Positions 1 through 9,200 of a stretch of 64,000 bases of DNA are shown here, piece after piece; position 1 is the first letter of the stretch; the number at the start of each line of letters is the position of its first letter. The notes below the pieces were generated by a model. It was not told the DNA's origin. It made no database searches and worked only from the letters and a program-made list of their open reading frames with translations. A program made the position numbers and the translations under genes. Location of the stretch: assembly GCA_004557975.1 (NCBI GenBank), contig SFEV01000017.1:1-64000 (forward strand). Reading direction: 5' to 3'. This DNA comes from Lachnospiraceae bacterium (lineage in GTDB: Bacteria; Bacillota; Clostridia; Lachnospirales; Lachnospiraceae).

Positions 1-84
1 GAACACGAGGTAGATAGGGCAGAGGTGGAAGTGCGGTAACGCACGGAGCTGACTGCTACTAATAGGTCGCAAGCTTATCCAGAA
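1..84 (+). rRNA. 23S ribosomal RNA, 3' end (partial)
   Basis: The window opens inside the last ~85 nt of a 23S rRNA gene. The segment with GGAGCTGACTGCTACTAATA is the conserved 3' terminal region of clostridial 23S rRNA, which precedes the strand pairing with the 5' end. The exact 3' end is estimated. A strong terminator follows about 55 nt later, and no 5S rRNA or tRNA is visible between them. Confidence 0.85.
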
Positions 85-137
85 ACGGAAGGGTAAAAAA
101 CGGATGGATATAAACTGTATGTGGTTTTGAAGGTATG

Positions 138-174
138 TGAAAAAACACAGGACGTGGTTCCTGTGTTTTTTTGT
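138..174 (+). terminator. rho-independent terminator of the rRNA operon
   Basis: A 13-bp stem (140-152 with 159-171) of AAAAAACACAGGA and TCCTGTGTTTTTT closes a 6-nt loop and ends in a T run. It lies directly behind the 23S 3' end and would end the rRNA transcript. Confidence 0.85.
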
Positions 175-210
175 TTTGTGTTTGTTACAGTTCGGCCATG
201 CAGTAAAATG

Positions 211-275
211 AAAAGCCAGACCATGCAGATTCATACCAGGGGGTACGCTGTCTGCAAAGGGCTGGCTTTTTATTT
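211..275 (+). terminator. possible long-loop hairpin or terminator inside an intergenic repeat
   Basis: AAAAGCCAG at 211-219 is complementary to CTGGCTTTT at 262-270, which is followed by more T. The loop is over 40 nt, so this may be repeat-element structure rather than a working terminator. Confidence 0.35.
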
Positions 276-384
276 TCTGTGATGTGTGGGGCGCACATCA
301 GCCACAGACAGAAGCTGCGTAGCAGCGAATAGCCTGTGTAAACAGGTGGTCTGTGCCTTGCATGGCGTGGCACATAAACAGTAA
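221..384 (+). repeat. intergenic repeat family 2, copy 1 (longest)
   Basis: A structured non-coding element between the rRNA terminator and the radical SAM gene. Its core at 293-384 is closely matched at 5981-6072, and its 5' part at 221-254 plus the 3' TTGCATGGCGTGG/AACAGTAA part are matched at 48388-48464. It holds short palindromes: GCTGC-GCAGC around 313-326, CCTGT-ACAGG around 332-345, GTGCC-GGCAC around 353-373, and CACAGAC pairing with GTCTGTG. No plausible protein is encoded. Confidence 0.75.
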
Positions 385-401
385 CCTGTGTTCTTAATGG
401 T

Positions 402-415
402 CGAACATATATTCG
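402..415. promoter_or_regulatory. LexA/DinR-like box, imperfect
   Basis: CGAACATATATTCG is one base from the clostridial/Bacillus SOS box form GAAC-N4-GTTC. It sits just upstream of the -35 element of the radical SAM gene, a repressor-compatible position. Confidence 0.5.
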
Positions 416-423
416 AATAACGC

Positions 424-451
424 TTGCATTTATTGGAAGTTGTGTTATAAT
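424..451 (+). promoter_or_regulatory. sigma-A promoter of the radical SAM/DUF4130 pair
   Basis: TTGCAT at 424-429 and TATAAT at 446-451 are separated by 16 nt. Predicted transcription start is near 458, giving a ~40-nt leader to the ATG at 501. Confidence 0.7.
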
Positions 452-458
452 ACAGAAA

Positions 459-470
459 GAACGTTTGTTC
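459..470. promoter_or_regulatory. LexA/DinR box, consensus half sites
   Basis: GAACGTTTGTTC matches the Gram-positive SOS operator GAAC-N4-GTTC and covers the predicted transcription start. With the imperfect box at 402-415 it brackets the promoter, suggesting induction of the downstream DNA-metabolism pair on DNA damage. Confidence 0.65.
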
Positions 471-500
471 TCTAAAAATAATCATACATGAAGGTGTTCT

Positions 501-1826
501 ATGCAAATCACGCAGGAGATGGATTTATATCAGAAACTGAATATTCTGACAGATGCTGCCAAATATGACGTTGCCTGTACTTCCAGCGGTGTTGATCGGA
601 AAGGCAGTGGGAATGGCATGGGGAACTGTGTGGCTGCAGGGATCTGTCACAGCTTTTCGGCAGACGGCAGATGTATCGCACTGCTGAAGATTCTGTTTAC
701 GAATGAGTGTGTGTTTGACTGCAAGTACTGCGTCAATCGTTCTTCCAACGATGTGCCTCGTGCTTCCTTTACGCCGGATGAGGTCTGCACACTGACGATG
801 GAGTTTTACAGGAGGAATTATATCGAGGGGCTGTTTCTGAGCTCCGGAATTCTGAAGACTCCGGGATATACCATGGAACTTCTGTACCAGACGCTTTACA
901 AGCTGCGGTATGAATATCATTTTGAGGGTTATATTCATGTGAAGGCGATTCCGGGTGCTCCGCAGGAGCTGATTCAGAAGACAGGATTTCTGGCGGACCG
1001 CATGAGCGTTAATCTGGAGTTACCCACTGCAGACAGCCTGCGGAAGCTGGCTCCGCATAAGACACGGAAGCACATTCTGGCGCCCATGCGGCAGGTACAG
1101 CTTAAGCGGCAGGAAAATAAAAATGAACTGGTGCTTTATAAAAATGCGCCGAAATTTGTGCCTGCAGGACAGAGCACTCAGATGATTATCGGAGCGACTC
1201 CGGAAAACGATTACCAGATACTTACGGTTGCGGAATCATTGTATCAGAAGTTCGAGCTTAAGCGGGTGTTTTATTCTGCCTTTATTCAGGTAAATCAGGA
1301 TGCGCTTCTTCCTGTGCTGCCGGGAGGTCCGCCTCTTTTGCGGGAACATCGCCTGTATCAGGCGGACTGGCTGCTGAGATTTTACGGATTCGGGGCCGGG
1401 GAGCTGCTCAGCGAGAGTCATCCTAATTTCAATGTCTTTCTCGACCCGAAATGTGACTGGGCACTTTCCCATCTGGAACAGTTCCCTGTGGAGATCAACA
1501 GAGCGGATTATTATACGCTGCTTCGTGTGCCGGGAATCGGACCGAAGTCTGCCCAGAGGATTGTGCGGGCGCGCCGGATGGGCAGTCTTGATTATCAGGC
1601 TTTGAAAAAAGCAGGTGTTGTTCTGAAACGTGCAGTATATTTTATCACATGTAATGGGAAGCAGATGTACCCTTTAAAGATAGAGGAAGATTTTATTCTG
1701 AGAAATCTTCTGTACAGTTCCGGACAGACCCCGGCTGAGACGGTGACATATCGTCAGCTTTCTCTGTTCGATGATGATCAGATTTTTGGTGCTGTTCCAC
1801 AGAAGCTGGTTCAGACGGGGCTATAG
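501..1826 (+). CDS. radical SAM protein, putative DNA modification/repair (UDG/DUF4130-linked family)
   Basis: A 441-residue radical SAM enzyme. The iron-sulfur motif CxxxCxxC is formed by C70, C74 and C77 in the context CVFDCKYC, and a helix-hairpin-helix DNA-binding motif with PGIGPKSA lies near residues 343-358. This matches the family that occurs beside uracil-DNA glycosylase-like or DUF4130 proteins and is named as putative DNA modification/repair; the reaction is unknown. The partner gene follows 32 nt downstream, so the two are probably one operon. SOS-type boxes at the promoter support a role in the DNA damage response. The start is the first ATG after an AAGGTGTT-type ribosome site. 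Family assignment is from recall of the motif arrangement, not a search. Confidence 0.85.
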   Translation: MQITQEMDLYQKLNILTDAAKYDVACTSSGVDRKGSGNGMGNCVAAGICHSFSADGRCIALLKILFTNECVFDCKYCVNRSSNDVPRASFTPDEVCTLTMEFYRRNYIEGLFLSSGILKTPGYTMELLYQTLYKLRYEYHFEGYIHVKAIPGAPQELIQKTGFLADRMSVNLELPTADSLRKLAPHKTRKHILAPMRQVQLKRQENKNELVLYKNAPKFVPAGQSTQMIIGATPENDYQILTVAESLYQKFELKRVFYSAFIQVNQDALLPVLPGGPPLLREHRLYQADWLLRFYGFGAGELLSESHPNFNVFLDPKCDWALSHLEQFPVEINRADYYTLLRVPGIGPKSAQRIVRARRMGSLDYQALKKAGVVLKRAVYFITCNGKQMYPLKIEEDFILRNLLYSSGQTPAETVTYRQLSLFDDDQIFGAVPQKLVQTGL

Positions 1827-1858
1827 CTGGCATATGAGCTGTCAGAGGGGGGAGTAAT

Positions 1859-2641
1859 ATGGTTATTTTTCAGTGTGAGAACAGTGTAGACGGTATTTTT
1901 ACCGGCGTATATGATGCATGGGCAAGCAGATTGGGACATGCAAATGTTGCTCTGAGAATACAGACGCAGATGAATTTTGAATTGTTCGCGGAATACCGTG
2001 ATGTTGAGACTGATTCGGAGAAGGCGGCAAAGGTAGCCCGTTCCATTCGCAGAAAGATGGGGGAAGATGCTTACAGAACCATATATCAGGCTGCACTTTC
2101 GATGTATGCGGAAAAGGCAGACTGTATCTACCGCGTTGTGGCAAAGGGCATGTCCTCAAATGTATCGGCCTCTGATGCCAGGAATCTGATCTGGTGTCTG
2201 CAGGATCCGAATGTCTGCAGACTTTTTGAGCTGTCACGGAAGACCGGAAATGAGGCTCACAGATATCTGCAGTTCGTGCGCTTTCGTGAGCTGGAAAGCG
2301 GAGTGCTTTTTTCTGAGATTCAGGCAGAGAATTACGTTTTGCCTCTGATAGGGGATCACTTTTCGGATCGGTTCCCAAATGAAAATTTTATGATCTATGA
2401 TAATGGCCATAATGATTGCCTGATTCATGGCAGGCTTCGTCCCTGGTTTATTTTGCGCGATACGGAACCTGACAGTACGGTGAAAAATCATCTGGCAGCA
2501 CATGAGGAAGAGATGCAGCAGCTCTGGAAAGGATTCTGCAGGAGCATTGCGATTGAACAGCGAAGAAATAAAAGGCTGCAGATGCAGTTCTGGCCGCTGA
2601 AGTTCAGAAAATGGATGACAGAAGGGCAGATGGACGGGTAA
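1859..2641 (+). CDS. DUF4130 domain protein linked to the radical SAM partner
   Basis: A 260-residue protein matching the family always found next to the preceding type of radical SAM protein (probable DNA metabolism protein, DUF4130). Visible landmarks are YLQFVRFRELESGVLF near residues 135-150 and a C-terminal basic segment. In many genomes DUF4130 is fused to a uracil-DNA glycosylase-like domain; here the length and sequence show DUF4130 alone. An AGAGGGGGGAG ribosome site precedes the ATG. It probably works with the upstream enzyme on a damaged or modified nucleic acid, but substrate and chemistry are unknown. Confidence 0.8.
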   Translation: MVIFQCENSVDGIFTGVYDAWASRLGHANVALRIQTQMNFELFAEYRDVETDSEKAAKVARSIRRKMGEDAYRTIYQAALSMYAEKADCIYRVVAKGMSSNVSASDARNLIWCLQDPNVCRLFELSRKTGNEAHRYLQFVRFRELESGVLFSEIQAENYVLPLIGDHFSDRFPNENFMIYDNGHNDCLIHGRLRPWFILRDTEPDSTVKNHLAAHEEEMQQLWKGFCRSIAIEQRRNKRLQMQFWPLKFRKWMTEGQMDG

Positions 2642-2755
2642 ATAGACGGGCAGGCAGAAGAGCGGACAAGAGTACAGGCAGTGGATTAATGGCAATATTT
2701 GCACAGGCTGAAGACAAAACGTCTGCGCTGTACGGACGTACGATTGCACTAAAAA

Positions 2756-2784
2756 GACAGTCTCTGAAACTGTCGTAATAGGTT
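2756..2784 (+). terminator. weak terminator candidate after the DUF4130 gene
   Basis: GACAGT and ACTGTC form a 6-bp stem at 2756-2774, followed after 8 nt by a T6 run. The stem is short and the T run offset, so efficiency is doubtful. The rest of the 2642-3018 gap has no other recognisable gene. Confidence 0.35.
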
Positions 2785-2856
2785 TTTTAACGAATTTGGT
2801 GATCCTGACTGTATAAGTTGTATAAAAATGGAAAAAATATTTAGTAAATTGGTTCC

Positions 2857-2885
2857 TTGACGGGCGAAAAGAGTCATGTCATAAT
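2857..2885 (+). promoter_or_regulatory. sigma-A promoter of the HPr-like gene
   Basis: TTGACG (2857-2862) and CATAAT (2880-2885) with 17-nt spacing. The predicted leader to the ATG at 3019 is about 125 nt. Confidence 0.65.
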
Positions 2886-3018
2886 GTGTGAAATCGAAAT
2901 CACGTTCATTCGACAATTTACGCGGAGGAAGACAGGTACAATATATTTATTTCGTCTTCTGAGGATATGATGTCGAATCGCCAGGCGGGCGGTACACATT
3001 ATACAGGGAGGGATTTGT

Positions 3019-3246
3019 ATGTTCGAAAAGAAAATCCGTCTGAATGCAGTAAATGATGTCACAGAGTTTGTCAGTGCAGCTGAGAAATGTGAATTTGATG
3101 TAGATGTCTTCTATAATAGGGTAGTGATAGACGCGAAGTCAATTCTCGGTGTAATGAGCATGGATCTGACAAAGACTCTGACAGTAAAATACAGGCAGGA
3201 AGACGAAGCGTTTGAGCGCGTACTGAAGAAATTTGCAGTTGCGTAA
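3019..3246 (+). CDS. HPr-like protein lacking the phosphorylatable histidine
   Basis: A 75-residue protein with the HPr fold signature. The segment AKSILGVMSMDL corresponds to the conserved Ser46 region of HPr, so the regulatory serine is present. The GLHARP motif that carries the phosphotransfer His15 is replaced by residues around NAVNDVTEF with no histidine anywhere in the protein. It therefore cannot take phosphate from enzyme I in the usual way. It may be a regulatory Crh-like homologue or a diverged protein with another role. The gene stands alone with its own promoter, and its ribosome site AGGGAGGG is strong. Confidence 0.75.
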   Translation: MFEKKIRLNAVNDVTEFVSAAEKCEFDVDVFYNRVVIDAKSILGVMSMDLTKTLTVKYRQEDEAFERVLKKFAVA

Positions 3247-3267
3247 TTGTGTGTTGCACTTTATAAT
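3239..3267 (+). promoter_or_regulatory. sigma-A promoter of the helicase gene
   Basis: TTGCGT (3239-3244, overlapping the end of the HPr-like gene) and TATAAT (3262-3267) with 17-nt spacing. Confidence 0.6.
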
Positions 3268-3426
3268 TGTATATAGCAGATTTTATAAAGAGGGCTGTTG
3301 CAGGACAGATTTCATATGGTTTTCCGGATATGGAGAAGGAAGACCTGAAAATCATTCTGCTGCAGCCTCTTCTTTTCATGGATTCTCACGAAAATGAAGC
3401 AGTTAAGTGGAGGAGGGCAGAAGATA

Positions 3427-5970
3427 ATGGGAGAAAATCAGAATATCCGGATATCTGTGCGGAATCTGGTAGAATTTATTTTGCGCTCCGGGGATATCGA
3501 CAATCGGAGAAGCGGGCCGATGGATAAGGATGCCATGCAGGAGGGCAGCCGCATTCACCGGAAAATACAGGGGCGGATGGGAATGAATTACCGGGCGGAG
3601 GTTCCGCTGTCCATTGATATTCAGGGGAAGGATTATGTACTCACAATTGAAGGCAGGGCGGATGGAGTTTTTCGGGAAGAATCTGACGACAGAGCAAATA
3701 TGGCAGGGATAATCTGGATGAACCCCATTGATCCATGGCTGCCGGAGGACAGCAGACAGGTACAGGAATTGCAGCTTACGCTGGAGATGGGGGAAGAGAT
3801 ATATGATGATGCAGACCGGAAGGAAGAAAAGGCGGTACAGATTGAGGAGGAAGTGTCAGAAAACCGAATCTACATCGATGAAATAAAGGGAATCTACCGT
3901 GATGTTGCATCGCTGGACGCTCCGTTTCAGGTGCATCTGGCACAGGCAAAGTGTTATGCCTACATTTATGGCAGTCAGAACAGTCTTTCAGCCATCGGTG
4001 TTCAGATGACTTACTGCAATATTGAATCAGAAGAAATCCGAAGATTCCGCCAGGGTTACAGGATGGCGGAGCTGGAAGCGTGGTTTGGCGATCTGGTGAA
4101 GCAGTATCAGAAATGGGCGGAGTACCAGAATGAATGGAGAAAAACACGACAATCATCTATCGGGACACTTACCTTTCCCTTTGCATGGAGGACAGGACAG
4201 AAAAAGGTCGCCGGGGATGTCTACAGGACGATGCTTCGCAGGAAGAAGCTTTTTATCCAGGCACCGACAGGAACTGGCAAGACGATTTCTACGATATTTC
4301 CGGCAGTCAAGGCAGTCGGGGAGGGACTGGCGGACCGTATCTTTTATGCGACAGCCAAGACAATTACAAGGACTGTGGCGGAGGAAACGTATGCACTGCT
4401 CCGTACCCGGGGACTTCGCATGAAGACAGTGACTCTGACGGCCAAAGAGAAGATCTGTTTCCTGGATGAGACAGAGTGTAATCCTGATGCCTGCCCGTAT
4501 GCGAAAGGTCATTTTGACCGTGTCAATGATGCCGTTTTTGATCTGATTACATCGACTGAAGTATTTGACCGGAAGACAATCGAGGAGTATGCAGAAAAAT
4601 GGCAGGTCTGTCCTTTTGAGTTCGGGCTGGATGTTTCACTCTGGTCAGACGGCGTTATCTGTGATTACAACTATATTTTTGATCCCCGGGCAAAGCTTAA
4701 GCGGTTTTTCGGAGAGGGCGTGAAGGGTGATTATCTGTTTCTGATTGATGAGGCCCACAATCTGGTGGAGCGGGGAAGGGAGATGTTTTCCGCTGCCTTA
4801 TATAAAGAAGATTTCCTGGCACTGAAGAAAGAGGTACGCCCGTACAGCCAGAAGATGGCCCGGGCACTGAACCGCTGCAATTCATGGATGCTGGAACGAA
4901 AAAGGGAGTGTGAAAGGATAAAGATATGGGACAGTATCGGGACATTCCCTGTGTATCTGATGAATCTCTGCGGAATCATGGAAACTTTTCTGGAGGAATC
5001 GCATAACGGTGAAATCAATGAGAAGGTTCTTGAGCTGTATTTTCAGATGCGGCGTTTCCTGGATACGTGTGACAGGCTGGATGACAATTATCTGATTTAT
5101 TCAGAACTGTGTGAGGATGGCCGTTTCCTGATCCGACTGTTCTGTGTGGATATTTCAACGAATCTTCAGGAATGTCTTGCGAAGGGTAAGAGTACAGTCT
5201 TTTTTTCGGCAACATTTTTGCCCATACAGTATTATAAAAGCCTGCTGAGCACGTGCGGGGCAGAGGATTACGCTATTTACGCTCAGTCTGTGTTTGAACC
5301 GGAAAAACGGCTGGTTCTGATCGGAACGGATACGAGCAGCCGTTATACAAACAGAAATGAACAGGAATACAGAAAGATGGCAGCGTACGTTTTGCGGATG
5401 ATACAGGCAAAACGGGGGAATTATATGGTCTTTTTCCCGTCTTACCGGATGATGGAAGAGGTGGCCGTGCAGTTTCAGAATCTGTGCAGCGATGCAGGCG
5501 ACAGCATTGAGCTGCTTTGCCAGAGCAGCGGCATGACAGAGCAGCAGAGGGAAGCGTTTCTGGGAAATTTTGAGGAAGCGCATGATCGGGGGCTGGCAGG
5601 CTTCTGCGTCATGGGCGGTATTTTCGGAGAGGGAATCGATCTGAAGCATGACCGTCTGATCGGGGCGGTCATTGTGGGAACAGGGATTCCTCAGGTATGC
5701 AATGAGCGGGAACTGCTGAAATATTTTTATGACAGACGCGGGCAGGACGGTTTTTTCTATGCGTATCTCTGTCCCGGTATGAATAAAGTACTGCAGTCGG
5801 CGGGGCGGGTGATCCGGACTGAGGAGGACCGCGGGATTATTCTGCTGCTGGATGAGCGTTTTGCATCGCACCGTTACAGTCAGATGTTCCCGGAAGAATG
5901 GAAGCAGATTGAGTACTGTACTCTTGGAAGTGTACAGTCAAAAGCAGGACGATTCTGGGACAGTGTATGA
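3427..5970 (+). CDS. XPD/DinG-like DNA helicase with N-terminal PD-(D/E)XK-type nuclease domain
   Basis: An 847-residue ATP-dependent superfamily 2 helicase. Residues ~35-190 resemble a RecB/Cas4-type nuclease: GSRIH near 39-43, GRAD with D79, IDEIKG with D151/E152/K154, and QAKCYAY. The helicase follows: Walker A APTGTGKT at 279-286, four cysteines C344, C351, C356 and C395 spaced like the XPD/DinG 4Fe-4S cluster, DEAH box at 441-444, and motif VI QSAGRVIR at 790-797. It probably acts in DNA repair by unwinding and cutting flaps or branched DNA. An ATG exists 33 nt upstream (3394), but GGAGGAGGG at 3409-3417 is correctly spaced only for the ATG at 3427. No neighbour is cotranscribed. Confidence 0.85.
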   Translation: MGENQNIRISVRNLVEFILRSGDIDNRRSGPMDKDAMQEGSRIHRKIQGRMGMNYRAEVPLSIDIQGKDYVLTIEGRADGVFREESDDRANMAGIIWMNPIDPWLPEDSRQVQELQLTLEMGEEIYDDADRKEEKAVQIEEEVSENRIYIDEIKGIYRDVASLDAPFQVHLAQAKCYAYIYGSQNSLSAIGVQMTYCNIESEEIRRFRQGYRMAELEAWFGDLVKQYQKWAEYQNEWRKTRQSSIGTLTFPFAWRTGQKKVAGDVYRTMLRRKKLFIQAPTGTGKTISTIFPAVKAVGEGLADRIFYATAKTITRTVAEETYALLRTRGLRMKTVTLTAKEKICFLDETECNPDACPYAKGHFDRVNDAVFDLITSTEVFDRKTIEEYAEKWQVCPFEFGLDVSLWSDGVICDYNYIFDPRAKLKRFFGEGVKGDYLFLIDEAHNLVERGREMFSAALYKEDFLALKKEVRPYSQKMARALNRCNSWMLERKRECERIKIWDSIGTFPVYLMNLCGIMETFLEESHNGEINEKVLELYFQMRRFLDTCDRLDDNYLIYSELCEDGRFLIRLFCVDISTNLQECLAKGKSTVFFSATFLPIQYYKSLLSTCGAEDYAIYAQSVFEPEKRLVLIGTDTSSRYTNRNEQEYRKMAAYVLRMIQAKRGNYMVFFPSYRMMEEVAVQFQNLCSDAGDSIELLCQSSGMTEQQREAFLGNFEEAHDRGLAGFCVMGGIFGEGIDLKHDRLIGAVIVGTGIPQVCNERELLKYFYDRRGQDGFFYAYLCPGMNKVLQSAGRVIRTEEDRGIILLLDERFASHRYSQMFPEEWKQIEYCTLGSVQSKAGRFWDSV

Positions 5971-5972
5971 GG

Positions 5973-6072
5973 TGCGGGACGCACATCAGCCACAGACGGG
6001 AGCTGTGTAGCAGCAAACAGCCTGTGCAAACAGGCGGTCCGTAGCTTGCATGGCGTGGCACGTGAACAGTAA
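5973..6072 (+). repeat. intergenic repeat family 2, copy 2
   Basis: About 92 nt (core 5981-6072) closely matches 293-384 in the same orientation, from GCACATCAGCCACAGAC to AACAGTAA. Paired substitutions keep the small palindromes GCTG-CAGC and CCTGTG-CAGG. It begins 3 nt after the helicase stop codon. Confidence 0.8.
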
Positions 6073-6112
6073 GGTTACGCGGATTGTCCCGAGAAATGTA
6101 CGTGTGTATGCC

Positions 6113-6141
6113 TTGTCAGGAGCGTTCATGTGTGTTAAAAT
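6113..6141 (+). promoter_or_regulatory. sigma-A promoter of purL
   Basis: TTGTCA (6113-6118) and TAAAAT (6136-6141) with 17-nt spacing, about 60 nt upstream of the purL start. No purine riboswitch is recognisable in the short leader. Confidence 0.6.
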
Positions 6142-6206
6142 GCGCGTAGAAATATGTCTTTTTTAGTCTTTTATTTATAGAACAGTCAGAATTCAGGAGG
6201 TCCTAA

Positions 6207-9200
6207 ATGAGTAAAGTCAAAAGAGTGTATGTCGAGAAAAAAGCAGATTTTGCGGTAGCAGCAAAGGGTCTTGCCCACGAGATTAAGAGTTATCTTGGCG
6301 TAAACGGTCTTTCCGGTGTCAGAGTGCTGATCCGGTACGATGTGGAAAATATTTCTGATGCAGTATTTGCAGATGCATGCAGAACCATTTTCTCCGAACC
6401 GCCGGTGGATGATCTGTATGAAGAAGAATTTCCGATGGCAGAAGATGAGAAAGCATTTGCGGTAGAGTATCTTCCGGGACAGTTTGACCAGAGAGCAGAT
6501 TCTGCTGTTCAGTGTGTAAAATTTCTGAAAGAGGATGAGGAGCCGATTATCCGCTCTGCCACAGTGTATGTGGTTGCCGGTACAGTTTCTGATGAAGAAT
6601 ACGAGGCGATCAAGGCTCACTGCATCAATCCGGTTGACTCCAGAGAGACAGGCTTTGATAAGCCGGAGACTCTTGTGACACAGTTTGATGATCCGGCAGA
6701 TGTGATTACTTTCAACGGATTTACAGAGATGCCGGAAGACAGGCTCAGAGAGCTTTACGATTCCCTGAATCTTGCAATGACGTTCAAGGATTTTCTGCAT
6801 ATTCAGAATTATTTCAGAAATGAGGAAAAGCGTGATCCGTCCATGACAGAAATCCGCGTGCTGGATACGTACTGGTCCGATCACTGCCGTCACACGACAT
6901 TCTCCACAGAGCTGAAGGATGTCACATTTGAGGACGGATATTATAAAGAGCCGATCCAGGGGGCATATGAGAGATACCTGGCAGACCATAAGGAGATTTT
7001 TAAAGGAAGAGATGACAAATTTGTCTGCCTGATGGATCTGGCACTGATGGCAATGCGCAGACTGAAGAAGGAAGGTAAACTTCAGGATCAGGAGGAATCC
7101 GATGAGATCAATGCCTGCAGCATCGTTGTCCCGGTGGAGATTGACGGAAAGACAGAGGAGTGGCTTGTCAATTTCAAAAATGAGACTCACAACCACCCCA
7201 CAGAGATTGAGCCTTTCGGAGGCGCTGCCACATGTCTTGGCGGTGCAATTCGCGACCCGCTTTCAGGACGTACGTATGTGTACCAGGCAATGCGCGTGAC
7301 GGGTGCTGCTGATCCCACTGTATCCGTAAAGAACACACTGAAGGGCAAGCTTCCGCAGAAGAAGCTTGTGCGTGAGGCGGCTCACGGCTACAGTTCATAC
7401 GGCAATCAGATTGGTCTGGCTACAGGCTATGTAAAAGAAATCTACCATCCGAATTACGTTGCGAAGCGTATGGAGATCGGTGCTGTTATGGGGGCAGCTC
7501 CGAGAAACGCTGTGAAGCGTGAGAATTCCGATCCGGGTGATATTATCATTCTTCTGGGAGGAAGAACAGGGCGTGACGGTATCGGTGGCGCGACAGGTTC
7601 CTCCAAGGTGCATACGGAAGCTTCGATTGAGGTATGCGGCGCTGAGGTACAGAAGGGTAATGCTCCGACTGAGCGAAAGATCCAGAGACTGTTCCGCCGC
7701 CCGGAGGTAAGCAGGCTGATCAAGAAATGTAATGATTTCGGTGCAGGCGGTGTATCCGTAGCCATCGGAGAGCTGGCACCTGGTCTTCAGATATATCTGG
7801 ACAAGGTGCCGAAGAAGTATGCAGGTCTGGACGGAACAGAAATTGCCATTTCTGAATCTCAGGAGCGTATGGCAGTTGTGGTTGACCCGAAGGATGTAGA
7901 AGAATTTATGGGTTACGCTTCGGAGGAAAACCTTGAGGCTGTCGAGGTGGCTGTGGTCACAGAGGATCCGCGTCTCGTCCTGATCTGGAGAGACAAGGAG
8001 ATTGTAAATATTTCCAGGGCATTCCTTGATACGAACGGAGCGCACCAGGAGACAACGGTTACGGTGGAAATGCCGTCCGAGACGGATAAATATTTTGTGC
8101 GTGATGAAGTAGCTGACGTCCGCGCAAAGTGGCTGGAGACGCTGGCTGATCTGAACTGCTGTTCCCAGAAGGGACTTGTGGAGATGTTTGACGGTTCTAT
8201 CGGGGCGGGTTCTGTATTTATGCCGTACGGCGGAAAATATCAGCTGACAGAGACCCAGGCAATGGTGGCCAAGCTTCCGGTTCTTGAGGGAAAGACGGAC
8301 ACAGTGACGATGATGAGCTACGGCTTCGATCCGTATCTCTCAAGCTGGAGCCCGTACCACGGAGCTGTTTATGCTGTGCTGGAATCTGTGGCAAGAATTG
8401 TTGCCAATGGCGGAGACTACAGCAAAATCCGTTTCACGTTCCAGGAGTACTTCCGCCGCATGTCAGAGGATCCGAAGAGATGGAGCCAGCCGGTGGCAGC
8501 TCTTCTCGGCGCTTACGATGCGCAGATTGGATTCGGACTTCCGTCTATCGGAGGAAAGGACAGTATGTCCGGTACATTCAATGAGATCGATGTGCCGCCG
8601 ACACTCGTTTCCTTTGCTGTGGATATCGCCAGCGACAAGACAATTATCACACCGGAGCTGAAACGCGCAGGAAGCAAGCTCGTTCTGCTTCGTATTGAAA
8701 AAGATAAATATGACCTGCCGGTTTACGGCCAGATAATGGATCAGTATGCGAAGTTCCATGAGGATATCAAGGCAGGCAACATCATTTCCGCTTATGCACT
8801 GGACGGCAAAGGACTTGCAGCAGCCGTTTCCAAGATGGCATTCGGAAACGGAATGGGACTGAAAATTGAGCACAACGTAGATGAGAGAGATCTGTTCACG
8901 GAAGGATTCGGCAATATTGTGGCTGAGGTCCCGGACGGATGTGTCGGAAAGCTTGCTGTTACCTATACGGTAATCGGTGAAGTGACAGACAGAGGAACCT
9001 TCGAATACAAAAATACAGTTATCCCGATTGATGAGGCATACGCAGCATGGAAGGGAACACTGGAGCGTGTCTTTAAGACAACATCAGGGCTCCCGACGGT
9101 CGGCGGCGGACTGGATCTCGACGGACAGCCGGCGGACGGACCGACAGCTTATTTCCTGGCAGGTAAGAAAGAAGACGGAAGCGCTGCTGTGACGGTAAAC

